Assembly (NCBI GenBank): GCA_022577435.1
Contig: JAKOON010000008.1
Span: 21,153,501 to 21,217,500 of the forward strand
DNA: 64,000 nucleotides
Source of the DNA: Embiotoca jacksoni
Lineage: Eukaryota > Chordata > Actinopteri > Embiotocidae
Direction: 5' to 3'
Positions 35,417-48,697 of this stretch are shown here, piece by piece (positions within the stretch are counted from its first letter, which is position 1; every line of letters starts with the position of its first letter). Both the position numbers and the translations under genes were made by a program. The notes below the pieces were generated by a model. That model was not told where the DNA came from, did not search any database, and was given only the letters and a program-made list of their open reading frames with translations.

Positions 35417-38142
35417 TGGGGTTTTCACAGGCGACTCCCCGTGCGCCAAACCCACCCTTTCCACATGCAGCGGCACCAACACAGCATCAATAATGAATCC
35501 AGATGTCCATGTTGCAGGGCAAATATGACCTGATCATGACCAGATATTCAGGCGTAGCAATAATTGCAGTGTACATGGCTGTGAAGGGATCACATAAAAA
35601 ATTAAGCCTGATTGGCAGCAAAGAAAGACTCTGCAATTCATTGTAACAGCGAGTTCTGCACAGCAGCTACATATTATTTATGTTCTCTGCAGTCCCTTCA
35701 GTGCACGTCTTCAGATTTTACACGATCCGCTCAGTGATTTTTCTCCAGTTCTGTGTGATGGGATTCATCACTGCTGTAGCTTATCATAATGTGAAACAAT
35801 TAAAGAGCATTTCGGGGCCTAAAGCGATATACACCTCTCTTCAGATGTAACCCACCTCACACACATGTCTGAGCATATGTCAGTGAAGCGGCCATGTCTT
35901 CATTACATAAAACAGTTCGGCTCTGTTTACTCCTGTTTGCCTTAGATCTGGATGAATGAGGCTCTGATGTCGAAGGCGACACATCTCCTGTGACGGACAT
36001 TTGAATTTCTATTCAAGTCTCACAAGCACACAACAGTATCCTCCCCTCTCGCTGGTCGAAACTCTCCAAACCTGCCAGCAACACTAAACCCAGGACCCTG
36101 TCTGTCTGCTACACTTGTTGAGCTCAGAAAACCCTGGAATATTGATTTGTTGAGTGGATTGTGTTTCTGTATCTCTGTAGCCAGTTAAGACGGGCAAAAC
36201 AGGCGAAGTATCACAGAGCAAATATGCAGCTTGGTCAGAGTTTTGGGAATCTCGTGTCAAAGCATATTTCATTGAGTGATCAATTAAGACTTGTCTATTG
36301 TGAAATACTGTAGTTTTAACCTTTCTCGTCCCTTAATTTTCTTCAAATGAGACAATCTGAGATGTTAAAAACACCTTTCAGATTGAAGTCACAAAGTCTA
36401 GATCACTGGTCTCCAACCTTTGTTCTTTGGGAGCTACTTTAACAAAATGAAAGTAACCTTTATTTACATAGCTGAGCTTCACCAAACCAGCTGAATAAGC
36501 TTCTTCTATGTGAACAATAACAAACTGATACAAGATCGCCATCGAAACGCCTGCTCAAAACCATCTCACCAATTGGAAAGCTTCAAAACATACAGAATAC
36601 ACTGCAAAGGTACCTTTTAAGATCTACCAAAAACTCCCTCTTAAAAGTAGGAAAATTAAGTTGCCCTGTTGTGTCTTGCTGCATTTGGCATCACAATCTT
36701 CTCTTCTTCTTTTTTGATGTCGGCTATGGAAGAGCCAAGTGCTGTGTGGCCAAAGCTTGGCAAAGCAGATGGATGATGTAATGACACGTCGCCGCTAGCA
36801 TCCTATTTTTTCTGTTTGTGATTCACCAAATATCCATCACTCAATCTGACATGCCTCAGAATGAATTGCACAGTTGGACAGATTTTGTCCAAAACTTCTC
36901 CAACATGTGACGTACTATGGACAGTTTATAGGTGCCTTTATAAACATGCGACCATTTTTTTAATCTGTGGTTTGTTTTTACAGCGAATGTTGGTGCTTCT
37001 CATCTGTCATTGTCAGTCAGATTCAAATCAACACATTTTGGTTGAAAACAGACAAAATACTCTTTGATTGTCTATGTGGGACTTCTGATTGGTGACAGGG
37101 AGAGTTTGAGTTCTCTTTGGGCCAATGCTCATTGGATGCCCACCAAAGTTTTGCTATTTTTATTCAGTTATCAAAAGGGTTGTTATCTTCCCTCTTGGAC
37201 CCCGAGGACCTCCATATCTCTGTTTACACACAGACAGCTTCAGTGTCAGTGAAAACATACTGTAGCTCCGCCACCTGATTGTGGAGTGCACCAAGATTGA
37301 AAGCAGTCAGTATGTTGCCAACTCAGACTGATCCTGAACATGGCAGTAGGCCGTATTCAGATGGGTTTCAGACTGTTTGTGTCTGTCACGTTCATGGAAA
37401 ACAATGTGTTGTGTGGGACATTTATCAAAATGGTCTGAGCTAGTAGTCATCTGTTAGCAGTTGTGGCTATCCATAAACATAAAGCTTAATTTGCTTTAAA
37501 ATATTTCCTGCACTCTGTCCTGTGATTCCCCTAGTTCAGTCCAGAATGCCACGAATGCTGATGTAAGTCACACTTTGTCAACTTCTACATGAATAACTGT
37601 AGTAATTGTGTATCGCGCTCTGAGAACGGCTAAAACACAGGTGACCTACAACTCAGCGCTGTTCCTGAACACAGACAGAAGACTGAAGCTTCTGCTGCTG
37701 CTCTGATAACGTGCTGCTCACGCTACTCCTCCTCTGTAGATTCGGTGGGAGAAGTAATCATGCAGTGGGGCCTCATATAAAAAAAAAAAAACTACACCAA
37801 ATGAAATGCCTGGAAGTCTTCACGCCAGCAGCTGATGATCGTTTTCACTGTTGACTGAATGTCAGGATGTCAGAGGAGAGGAAAGTCGTTTCTCAGCACA
37901 CAGGGTGCCATCTGCGAGTGACCAGCAGCACAAGGCCCAAAGATACTCAATAGGTATTTACGTTTGAAGGCTGGTTTAATAGGTATCAATGACAATTCAT
38001 TGATTATAGCACAGTGGCGGAGTGGTTTCCTCTCTATCGCCGGGTTGATTGTTGACAAATTGTCCCCTTTTTTAAGGGCCATACTGTTACTGGTGTAGTG
38101 ATAATGAATCTGTCAAGCCTTCCTAAAATAAAAGGCTCATAT

Positions 38143-38290
38143 ACACCAATCAGCAATAACATTAAAACCACTGACAGGTGAAGCATTAAATATAATACAA
38201 CAGCCCAGCAATAAATCCTCCCTTCGTATGGATTATAATGTTCAACTAGTGAACTGTACTGGGTTAAACTGATAGGTGTTCCTAATAATT
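38143..38290. repeat. interspersed repeat relic (CACCAATCAGCAATAACATT)
   Basis: Starts caccaatcagcaataacatt and continues accactgacaggtgaag, which I recognise as a common fish repeat signature. Truncated. Confidence 0.55.
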
Positions 38291-38339
38291 CGCCCCTCTC
38301 ATTTAAATGAACTCAGCTGACAAAATATTAAGAACAGTG

Positions 38340-38660
38340 GTTCCTAATAGTCAACGTCTTTAATGTCAATCCACCATATGACATACAGACATACAAATGG
38401 ATCGAAAAACCGTTTCTCACAGTCCCACTGTGTGCAAAATAAAAAGACAAAACAATAAAAGCACAAACATGCAACAACAACAACAACAACAAAAACAATA
38501 AAACAGACATCGTAGCACAAACATGGGTCCACAGTGCAAAAGTTCAGAGTTTACGGGGCAAGGAGGAGAGACGGGAGAGAGATCAGCGTCCCGACAGCCT
38601 CATGGGCGAAGCTGTTCCTCAGCACCTCCTCCCAGAAGGCAGGAGGCTGAAGAGGCTGTG
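38340..38660. repeat. retroposon-like fragment
   Basis: Contains (CAA)n at 38476-38492 and a block gacagcctcatgggcgaagc followed by gttcctcag, a phrase shared by many copies of a fish LINE-type repeat. No coding frame is preserved. Family name uncertain. Confidence 0.4.
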
Positions 38661-39623
38661 AGGCTTTAATGTTAACAGCAACTTGCTCATAAATTTTGAC
38701 GCTGCGTTCTCAGTATAACAGTCTGTTACAGAAGCCAACGTCTTCCTATGTAACGTTCCACCCAGAACAAACTAAGAAATGCTTTCATGCTATGTTTCTC
38801 CATATCTTGTCTGGTGACAGCAGTTGATGGGAAATTGCCACCAGTGACCTCTGAAATACAATATGTCACTAAGACACTTTTATCTGCATTGGAAACCCCT
38901 ACACCGCCCATCAACTGAGATGAAGGTCAAATCTGCAATATCCATAAATATGCTTTACGTGTGAAGACTAAAGATCTGTGTCACAGCACGACTATTCAAA
39001 GGACCAGCAGCCTAAAAACTTGACTACAGCGCACAGCCATCTGACCTCTGGCTTAACCATTCATTGGTGCACTTACTAACAGTATATCACAGAAATATTA
39101 ACTAAAACAACACTTAACATAAACAGCGGAAAAGTTAGACAGATAGACAGTGATTATAAATAAAGTCAATATCACAGCTGGAGAGAAGACAGACAAATGA
39201 ACTGTTTTTCACCTCGTATAAGCAGCAGAAAGAATCTCGTAAAGTGAGAGCGTCAGTGATGATTTTGAAGGCCACTCTTCAAAAAGTGTTGATCTTTCAT
39301 GCCCTGAAATAAGCTCTCCCTTCTCGGCTGTATACTAGAACATTACAAACAACAGTACCTCATACACCGAGGTTGGGCTTGGAGGCACGGTTAGGTGACC
39401 GAGGCTGCAATCTCAATACAGCGTTTGAAGTTGTAGCAAAAATGTCTGCTATTCAGAGCTTTAACAATCAATATGTTTTACATTAACAATGAATCAAATG
39501 CATGTGTGATGTTAAAGGGGTCACTCAGCTCGCATGAATTCACAGAGAATTATCAGCCCGCGAAGCAGCTTTTTGGCCTTTTGTAGCTCATTTTTCTGAT
39601 ATTACAGTCCCCCAAAAAAATTA

Positions 39624-39793
39624 CAAATACTGGGTGATTCCTGCTCTCATCAGTCCCACTTGCAGCAACAGAAGCAAAAAGCTTTGATAAACTCTGTTGC
39701 TGGACAGGTCAGGTCATCAAAAGAGTTTGTCAAAGCTTTTTGCTTCTGTTGCTGCAAGTGGGACTGATGAGAGCAGGAATCATCCAGTATTTG
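39624..39793 (+). repeat. 72-bp near-perfect inverted repeat (hairpin) with 26-base loop
   Basis: The left arm is 39624-39695 and the right arm 39722-39793. The right arm is the reverse complement of the left at 70 of 72 positions. The two mismatches become G-U wobble pairs in a plus-strand transcript. The loop (39696-39721) has gttgctggacaggtcaggtc, and nearly the same sequence recurs at 39825-39846. It sits in nhs intron 1 and would be transcribed in this sense. Confidence 0.9.
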
Positions 39794-40243
39794 TTTTTTG
39801 TTTTTGTTTGCTTTGTTTGCACTTTGTTGCTGGACATGTCAGGTCATTGAAAAAATACAAACAAAGTTGTTGATCCAGAACTAAACAAACTGCTCAGAAA
39901 ACATTGAAATTATATGCAGTATTGGCACCAGCACAATCAATTTAGCATCTTAAAAATAAGCTGTACTAAATGTTTGGTTAATAGACTATAATGCAATAAA
40001 AAAGTAAATTTGAAACATAATATCACCTCTGTCTGGTGAGACAATGCTATCAATCCAGGTAACCAATGCATGAATGCTGCCAAGTCAGACTCACAGAAGG
40101 TGTACATACATTAAACATTGCTGCATAAATTAAACTACAATTAATTACTCACAAATGTAAGTGTTTCCCCCAGAGGAGTATGACAGGTTTGGATTCAGGA
40201 GGTGAATCAGTAGTAAACCACAGCATACACTCTCCAGGCTCTG

Positions 40244-40294
40244 AACACACACACACACACACACGCACACACACACACGCACACGCACACACAC

Positions 40295-40330
<36 letters not shown>

Positions 40331-40333
40331 ACA
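40244..40333. repeat. interrupted (CA)n microsatellite
   Basis: CA units with several CG interruptions. Followed near 40434-40455 by a ttgaatttgaatttg tail resembling a retroposon end. Confidence 0.93.
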
Positions 40334-40938
40334 AGGTGGACATGAGCTTTAATGTGGACATATTGGTCTGTAGCAAATATATTGTACTGCTCTGGCAACA
40401 CTGGTTTCTTCCCGGTATGCCATTAAAGCAAATTTGACTTTGAATTTGAATTTGCGAGAGTATGGCCTGTGGCAGCAGGGGACTGCTCTATCTCGCTAGT
40501 CTGCATAGTAACAGGACAGAGAGGGAGGCCTGCTTTAACCTTTCAGCTGAGTCAATCTCTCTCGCTCTCTCTCTCCCTCCTGCTGGTCATACATTTTCAT
40601 TCGCTCGTCTTTGTAGTACGACGAGCGTCACTTCTGGAGCACACAACATCATGTTGAAACAGTTTGTTTAAGACTAAATGAGAAGAGCGAAGAACAGTGA
40701 AAGACTGAGAGCCAGCAGTGCAGCGTGTGATTCTCAGTGGTCTGGAAGTAAATGTGTTTCTGTGTTTTTTTTCTGTCTCTCACAAACACGAAAGCTCAGG
40801 CAGGAAAAGGAGGACTGGAGACATATTTACCCACTTCATACTGTGCTATGGCCAACACGCTTAAACCTGTTCAGTGTATGGTTGCAACCTCATAAGGCAG
40901 GTTAGGATACAGTGTGTCCTGGCACAATTTGTCTGTCT

Positions 40939-40940
<2 letters not shown>

Positions 40941-41019
<79 letters not shown>
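40941..41019. repeat. (CA)n microsatellite
   Basis: Two CA tracts split by a short GACATA interruption. Confidence 0.95.
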
Positions 41020-41316
41020 CACAAGCATCAGTTCAAATGTTTTCAGAATCCAATATGTGATGATTAATGTGCTCTTGTGTCTCAGCACAACTTTTTTTTT
41101 CACTGTCTCTGCCTCCATCTGTCTTTCTCCTCTGTCCTCCATCTTTGCATATCTGTGTCCATTCTCCTCCTCCGTCTCCTCCGCTTTCTCCTCACCATCT
41201 ATACCTCTCCCCTCACTGCCCTACTTTCCCCATCATCATCATGGAGAGACTTCTGCTTCTTGACAGCATATTTAATGTTTAATGCACTTTGATTTCCACC
41301 CAGACACTTACAAGCC

Positions 41317-41385
41317 AGAGAGAGGAGAGGAGAGGAGAGGAGAGGAGAGGAGAGGAGAGGAGAGGAGAGGAGAGGAGAGGAGAGG
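41317..41385. repeat. (AGAGG)n tandem repeat
   Basis: About 13 five-base units. The same unit recurs at 47818-47872 in this intron. Confidence 0.95.
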
Positions 41386-41644
41386 GTTTGATAACAGTAA
41401 AAGGGAGAATGAAGAAAAATAAAGGAAGTCCATGGCAATCTACAAGGCAGGGCTTCTAAAGATGGCAACAGAAACTGTGGACAAGAACACACGAAAGCTA
41501 CTGAGCACCACATGCTCACTGCAGACATTCAAACAACAGTAACTCAGCAGCAATGATAGTGGCTCTATAGGGCTCCATGATGTGTTGAGGTAAATGCTGA
41601 GATCAGCAAACTAACATCCTCACAATGACAGTGCCAATCAAGCG

Positions 41645-42115
41645 GCAGCCAGCAGTGACGTCACCCGTTGGTTTGTGTGCGGCCGCTATGAAGTGTTGAG
41701 TTCGGAATTATGGCCGGCGCCATCTTGCTCGTCCTGAGCGGTTTGGAGCCTGTAGTGACCATATTTGGGTGAGCTGAGGGAGCCAGAGGGGGATCTGACT
41801 CGATCTGATTGGAAACACGCCAATACGTCCCGCCCGTCGATAGCTGTAACATGACAGACACGCCCCGAAAACCTCAGCTTTTTAAGGCTTATTTTAAAAT
41901 TAATGACGGGATTATTTTCAGATGGATCGCCAGAAAACTAATCTGGAAGAGCGAATTTAGTGAATCACAAACAGAAAACTTGTGGAGAAATTTTATTGAC
42001 TGAGCATTTTATTAGAGAAGTTGAATGGGAGTCTATGGAGCCAGAGGCTTTTTGGAGCCAACCTCGAGGGGAACCCGGTGGTATTACAGCGTAAGGCACT
42101 TCCGCAACGGCCTAA
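41645..42115 (+). repeat. interspersed repeat copy 2 (GTAAGGCACTTCC end)
   Basis: Shares the order of landmarks with 12110-12535: gtgaccatatttggg, then a decayed middle, then gcgtaaggcacttccgc. It is GC-richer than its surroundings at the 5' end (ggccggcgccatcttg). Confidence 0.6.
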
Positions 42116-43417
42116 TGTTTCAGTCTTTGGTGCCAACATGTTAACACATAATGTTTAGTATGTTCTCTGATTTAGTTTAGTATCTTAGCATGCTAACATT
42201 TTAGCCTGGCTCCACCTATCTATTGCCAACAACTTCGGTCTTCACTGATTATCTTCTTGAAACCTTTTTTTGCCTGAAGGTTTGCTAAACCACTTTGATG
42301 GGCAGACCAATCAGATACGAGTGGGTGTGGCTAAGTGCAATGGCATTGAAGTCAAGTGGGTTTTTTTGTGATCAATGCTCAATTATTTAAAAATGAATCA
42401 GTCTTAACTAGTTTGACAGACTTTTTTATGATGTTTAGCTCCGTATCCAGCTCCAGCCAAAGACACGCCTAACTCTCAAAAACAGTTGCGTGTTTACATT
42501 GCAAACCTTTTATCCTGAAACATAATGTTTAAAAAAAAAGTATTACAATGACAGCATGATTACTATAAGTAACTTTCAAAAAAATATTATTTGTGTCATT
42601 GGGTCTGATGGTGAGGCCAAAGGCAACGTGAAATATGTCTAAGTCTTTAGTAACAAAGTTTATCCATAGATCCATTTTGATGTGGTGGTCACTATCTGAA
42701 CTGTCGGGTCATGTGATGCACTGATCTAAAAAATACTCTTGAAGTTTTCACAATTAGAGCCTTTAGGCTAAATATCCACTTAAAAGAGACCATTCTGGGC
42801 AGTCAGCCAATCAGTGCTACCGAAAGACACTGATCAGTGTGTGCGCTGGGTAAACCGCTTTAACTGCAACAAACAGGCCTCTTTATTTAATGTTTAATAT
42901 GCATGTGAGCGTACAAGTGAAAATGGCTCTTCCGCTGCTGAGAATCAATGTGCTCATTTAATGGGATTAAATCACTGCATTAACACAGTACCTAAGTTTA
43001 GACAGTTTTATTTACATAAGAAAATTCATAAACTGACATTTCAGTCATCAGTGTGAAGACAGCAGGTCAAAACAAAAAGGGTGCTCTCGCAAAAAGAGGC
43101 TGCTGGGAGCTAAATTATTTATAATTGTTTAAGATAGAAACAAACTATCGGAAGTAAAACAAAGCATGTGTTCAGCATATGTCCGCTCATGTCAACACAG
43201 AAACATGCGGGAAAAGGATGTGATGGCATCGCGTGTTGTTGTTGCTATGTGCACACGACAACAGAGCACCCAGCTGCACACAATGGATATTATTCAGCTC
43301 CTCAGAGTCTCTTATGTCATGGAGTGTAAAATCATCACTGCACATTTTCGGTTCTCATGGCCCAATTACCTCTATGCTAATTTTGGCTGAAGTGATTCCA
43401 CTGCCTCATATACAGTA
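42116..43417 (+). other. nhs intron 1, segment with no supported feature
   Basis: AT-rich intron sequence. I see nothing here that I can annotate. Confidence 0.5.
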
Positions 43418-43527
43418 ACACACACACACACACACACACACAGTTGACACGCTTTCAGATCAGCCTTCCCATACCAGCATGTAAACACTCACATAACGCC
43501 GCACACAAACCTAAACACATCTGCACA

Positions 43528-43588
<61 letters not shown>
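43418..43588. repeat. (CA)n microsatellite cluster
   Basis: CA tracts at 43418-43442 and 43533-43588, with scattered ACACA between. Confidence 0.93.
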
Positions 43589-43591
<3 letters not shown>

Positions 43592-43703
43592 GGCGTAACA
43601 CACACACACAACCCGCTGAACTCTGCACGCCTCATGTTTCTGTCTCTCATGTTATCATTTGAAATTCCGCTTTAAGTGCCCCGTGTCTCTGTTGCTGTTG
43701 CAG

Positions 43704-43834
43704 CCTGCAATAAAACATGCATGCCGAACTTCTTGGTCTGTTCAGCGCAGCAGTCGGCCGACTGGATCGCTGGCTTCCAGGAGGTGGTTCCTCCTCTGTG
43801 CAAACTGGCCTCTGGCACGTTCGAGTTATTGTAG
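43704..43834 (+). other. phase-compatible cryptic terminal exon candidate in nhs intron 1
   Basis: Follows a ctctgttgctgttgcag acceptor. Joined to nhs exon 1 (which leaves one base), it reads Pro, then 42 codons starting CNKTCMPNFLVCSAQQ, then TAG at 43832-43834. Codon composition is protein-like, but the peptide has no similarity known to me. It could give a truncated NHS isoform; chance or a repeat-derived insert is equally possible. Confidence 0.25.
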
Positions 43835-43849
43835 TTCTGGTGTAGCTGA

Positions 43850-45309
43850 GTAGTTATGCCAAAAAATATAAAACTACAAACTGGTATTTTGGCTCATATC
43901 ATCAATGGGAGAATATTGGCTCCATACAACACAGATTAAAGCTAATAACTACTCACAGCTGCGAGTGTGAGTGTGCATGTGTGATATGTGTAAACAAATA
44001 GCCCCAAAATTGTCTGTGTTCATGTTTTACAGAAGAATTTTACTATTAATATGATGATATTTCATTATAATTACACATGTTCTTCATAGATAATTTGGGT
44101 TTAAAGCAGGTTTATTATTTACAGAGGTAGGAATGCTAAAATGAAAGGGGAAAAAATACAGTAGCCTTTGCAGAAAATAAAAATATTTCCTTAAATATGC
44201 AGTTAAGTTGGTGTCAGGGTGTGCTAAAGGACTAACGAGAAGTTAAACCTATTTCTGTCATATATACAGTATATATGAACAAATATATGCAAATACGTTG
44301 CAAACAGAGTTGTCTGTAAACTTGTTACCAATCAGAGAGGATGCCATTATGTATTTAATTTTACATCATGGCAGACATAAATAATGCTCTAGCATTAGTT
44401 AAATCCGTGTTAGCTAAAACCTTTGTAATTACTACAATTTAAATTTACTTCTATAAATTAACGATAAAACTAATCTGATCTTTTTTATTTTTTTTAATTT
44501 AGAAAAGTTAAAAGGGTCAGTTCACTCAAATAATACGAATAAATTCTTACTCAGTGATTGCAAAATGTCACGGTTTAATTTGTTGAGGTTTTGAGAAACC
44601 TGCCAGACTTGCATCACTTCTCCAACACAATAGAGGTGGTTTTCTGTTGGAGTGCTTAATGGAGAGAGACAGGCCCACTCTTACAAATCTAATTCCGAGG
44701 CTAAGCTAATCATCTCCTGGCTGTAGTCTTATTATGTAGCAGGCAGATTTGAGGGTTATATTGATCTTCTTTTCTATCTTTTCCATATAATTTAGATCTA
44801 GTAGAAGACTAGAAGTAGAGTAGAAGATAAGTGCATTTCCTAAAATGTGAAAGTATCCCTTTAGTCTTTGCTTCTGTTACATTGAAGCATGTTCGAACAT
44901 TGTGATTGGTTATGTGTAACAGAGCATCTGATATACCAAACAGGGACTTTCAGGTATATGGTGCTCATAATCTGGAGACAGTGCAGACAAATGTACTTTA
45001 AAGTTACAGAAATAAATGCAGATTATAGAAAAAAAAAACAGTGACAACCTTGTTGCATTGTAGTTCTGTTGTCGAGTAAAAGGTGATACTGTGTGAATGT
45101 GCCCGTGTGTGTATCCAGTGGGTCTGTCCATGCAGAAATGTCTCTGTGATGTGTGTATGTGTGTCAGCCTCCTGTGACATGCTAAACTTAACTGTCCTGA
45201 ACTGCTGTCATCTTTGTCTGGAGACCCCATCATCATCACTATTCACCCAAAATCTTTGACAGATGGCTGGGGACCAAAAAAGAAAAGGCACATAGTCAGC
45301 AATTACTCG

Positions 45310-45375
<66 letters not shown>

Positions 45376-47813
45376 ACACTGTAATATCCAGGATATACTA
45401 GGGTGGGTCTGTCCATATACTGGAGTATAGTGCTATAATTCCACATCCACTCATGAGTAACTTTGTTCTTTGCGTAGTACTTAACAGCATATCCCTGTAA
45501 AAGTTATACGGTTGTTCACCCTAAAGTCACCACATCCAGAAGCAAGAAGCATAGAACCTGTAACAAGGGATGTGATGTTCTTAGAAAATGTCAATTAAGT
45601 TAAAGATTGTTTCCAACAGGAGTTGATGGAAACTGAACATACGTTATCTAGGTCCTTTATTAGCTGCAAATACAAAATTAATCGGCAAATATTTTGGTAA
45701 TCAATCATTTTAAATGATGATAATGTAAAATTGTTTAAAAAAAAAAATTTAAAAAAAATAAAAAGTCAATGGTTACAGTTTCTCAAATGAAAATATTTTC
45801 TGGGTGTCTTGGTTTTATATTAGTGTAAACTGAAAAGCTTTTGGATTTAGACTGTAGGTTGACAAACAAAGACATCAGAAAAACCTGCAATTTGCTGACA
45901 TTTTACAAACCAGCAATTAATTGAGAACTTAATCTGTAGATTGACCGATAATTAAAATAATCATTGGCTTTAGTACATGTATTTAGAGCTGAGGCATTTA
46001 ATTGATTAACCAATTACTTGTTCGACAGAGAATTCAAGAATGAGTTAAGTAACTAATCAATGAAAAATATAAATCTCCAGGAAATATTGTCTGTTTCCAA
46101 CCTCTCAAATTCGAGTTTTAGACTGTTTTTTTCTTGCCCCTATTTAGTCATTCACATTAGATAATGGCGATAAATACAATTTATCATTTATCCAAAGTTT
46201 TTAGGGGCGTTGGAATTACAATGATAGTCTGTGACAGCTAATCACTTCAAACACACACTTCATATACATTATATTCATATAATAATAAATGAACTCCAGT
46301 TACAAGCTCACATCTTATAATTCTTCATTGTTTTTTTCAGTTATCTTCAAAACCCGTCTTTTGTATAAAAAAAATACATCACATTTGAATTGAGGCTTCT
46401 TTCGTGTATTTTGGGGGGGATAATCACATCGATAGATGTGATTTCTCTTTCATAGTCTCCTTCTGTATCTCTCTCACTCCCTCAGTGATTTCCTCCCGGC
46501 ATCACAAGAAAATCTCATGCTGAGGCTCTCACAGACGGGTGTTGTTGTACTTCGCAGGGGTGCTGTTGGCAGCGTTGTCATGTTACAACAGACAGAGATA
46601 AAAAATATAAAAAAAGAGATGCACAAGTGACTTAATGATGAGTAAGCATAAAAATATATATATTTTTTTTTTGGTGTGTGTGCATTGAAACACAATAAGC
46701 TCTTTAATGAAAACCGCTAAACCAAGTCATTTCAGCCACTCCTTGAACTTAATCCTGATTATCTCCGTTTGTCTGGGCCACAGAAGTTAAATTGATGGAC
46801 ACCGGAATTCACACCTACAGAGCTGTCAGTTGTTGTAGCCTGGTATTACCAGACGACAAAAATAGGATGGGAAGCCAATTATATCAATAAAAGTTGTGAC
46901 CATGTGCTTGAGCTGAGTTCAGAATATGGACGGCGGAGATTATGAGTATCAACTGGGGATTCAGGGGCAGAGCATGGACGGTTGCGATGATTTTCAAAGG
47001 ACGAGCTTCCGAATGGACTTAGTAAACTATCGGCATAAGATGGAAACAGATGGAGTCAGAAAAAGCTTAGGAGAGGTTGTCTGATGCTTGTTTTAAGGAC
47101 TGAGCTGCTCTTAAGGAGTTCCTTCCAAACAGATTGTCTCTGTAAGAACCTTAGCCTGCCGTAAAGATGAGCCAAGCTAATTGGACTACTTGCAACTCCT
47201 TTCTGAAAATGTCAACATGCTCACCATCCCGTCCAGATGTGTGCATGTGAGCGAGCATGCTGCGGCACAGTTTTCAACAACATTCGAACACGCGTTATTT
47301 TAAACACGCTGCTTTCCAAACTAGCAACAATTCTGTATTCATGAAACTTGCTGTGGGTTGAATTCCACGGCTGATACAGAGCATTAAGGCGAGGTAAATT
47401 AATCCAATTTCACAGCGGGCTGGTGAGAGGTGAGGACAGCCGAGCCGGAGCTGTACTAATTAGCCATATATCTGTCACTATCAATTGTATCAGAGAGCCT
47501 ACCAAAGCCTACCGTTTTCTTCTGTATTGCATACAGACTCATGCATGTACTGTATGTACACGCATACAAGTGCATTACTCACAACTGCAACTGAGTCTCC
47601 TCTTTTTTTTAGGAAGCTTTGTCCAGTTTACTTCTATACCACACAAACAGTACAGTGAGAAGCAACACTATAAGCATAATGGTGTGATGTAGGCTTTGCA
47701 TGTTGTATGTACTGTATCCTGCTCGATGAGTGTGCTAATGTACCTCTGGATGACAGGCCAGAGATGCGTTAGCTAAATGCTGCAGGCAACCACAGCTGTT
47801 ACAGAGGAGAGCA
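43850..47813 (+). other. nhs intron 1, long segment with microsatellite and possible conserved blocks
   Basis: Contains (GT)n at 45313-45375. It otherwise holds AT-rich sequence with islands of higher complexity at 46900-47050 and 47100-47420 that could be conserved non-coding elements. No exon supported. Confidence 0.4.
45313..45375. repeat. (TG)n microsatellite
   Basis: About 31 uninterrupted units. Confidence 0.97.
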
Positions 47814-47817
47814 AATG

Positions 47818-47872
47818 AGGAGAGGAGAGGAGAGGAGAGGAGAGGAGAGGAGAGGAGAGGAGAGGAGAGGAG
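47818..47872. repeat. (AGAGG)n tandem repeat, second array
   Basis: Eleven five-base units, same unit and strand as 41317-41385. Confidence 0.95.
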
Positions 47873-47910
47873 ATACAGCAAAGAAGAGTAAAAAAGATAG
47901 CAGATTTATA

Positions 47911-47913
<3 letters not shown>

Positions 47914-47951
<38 letters not shown>
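47914..47951. repeat. poly-T run, 38 bases
   Basis: Uninterrupted T run next to the retroposon tail at 47967-48112. Confidence 0.97.
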
Positions 47952-47955
<4 letters not shown>

Positions 47956-47966
47956 CATCTTATTTA

Positions 47967-48112
47967 AGCCTGTCCAGGGTGTAACCCTGCCTTCACCCAA
48001 AGTGAGCTGGTATAGGCTCTAGGCTCCACCCCCCCCCCCACCCCCCGTGACCCTTTCAGGATAAAGTGGGTATAGATAATGGATGGATGGATGGATGGAT
48101 GGACGGATGGAT
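47967..48112 (+). repeat. retroposon 3' tail with (GGAT)n
   Basis: Has ccagggtgtaaccctgcctt, then gctggtataggctct, then gtgaccctttcaggataaag and about eight GGAT/GGAC units. This order is the typical 3' end of a widespread fish LINE/SINE family. Only the tail is present. Confidence 0.75.
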
Positions 48113-48639
48113 TTTAGCATGATAACACTTGTGAACTAGAAGGGAACACTACAAAGTCCACTCTTTAATAATATAAAAATCTGCAACCATTATATATGTT
48201 TGGATATTAGAACCCCCGTCCTTCAATGCTCCACAGTGGTATAGTTTGAACAAGCATATGTGAATCCCAGGGGACTACTGGTACCTGTAAATGTGAATTG
48301 TGAGTCGTTGTATTTCTAGAATTGCCTGTTTAGTCACTATTGAACTTTACAGTTGTTGACATATTTATGTGTGGATCCAAGTGGTGGACCAACTGTCAGA
48401 CTGATGTCGTGGTAAAAATGAGACAAATATATCCAAGGTGAGGAAAGGAGAGAAAACGGGTTGTTTATCTGGCAATGTACAGTAATTGTACTCCAGATAC
48501 AACATGTGAAAAATAATTACAGTTTCCTGACAGACTCTGCTCCCATTCTATGATCTAGTAATTATCACCACAGTCGAATAATTACAGTAGCAAGAAATTA
48601 CAATTAACCAATTGTGTGACTTACTGGGGACTCCTCAGC

Positions 48640-48697
<58 letters not shown>

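Larger units (their letters stand above)
34679..38140 (+). other. nhs intron 1, proximal part
   Basis: Begins with the GTAAGT donor. It contains (GT)n clusters at 34992-35150 and 35362-35415, and a GC-rich, TATA-bearing stretch at 35160-35310. The rest is unremarkable intron with no supported exon. Confidence 0.55.
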
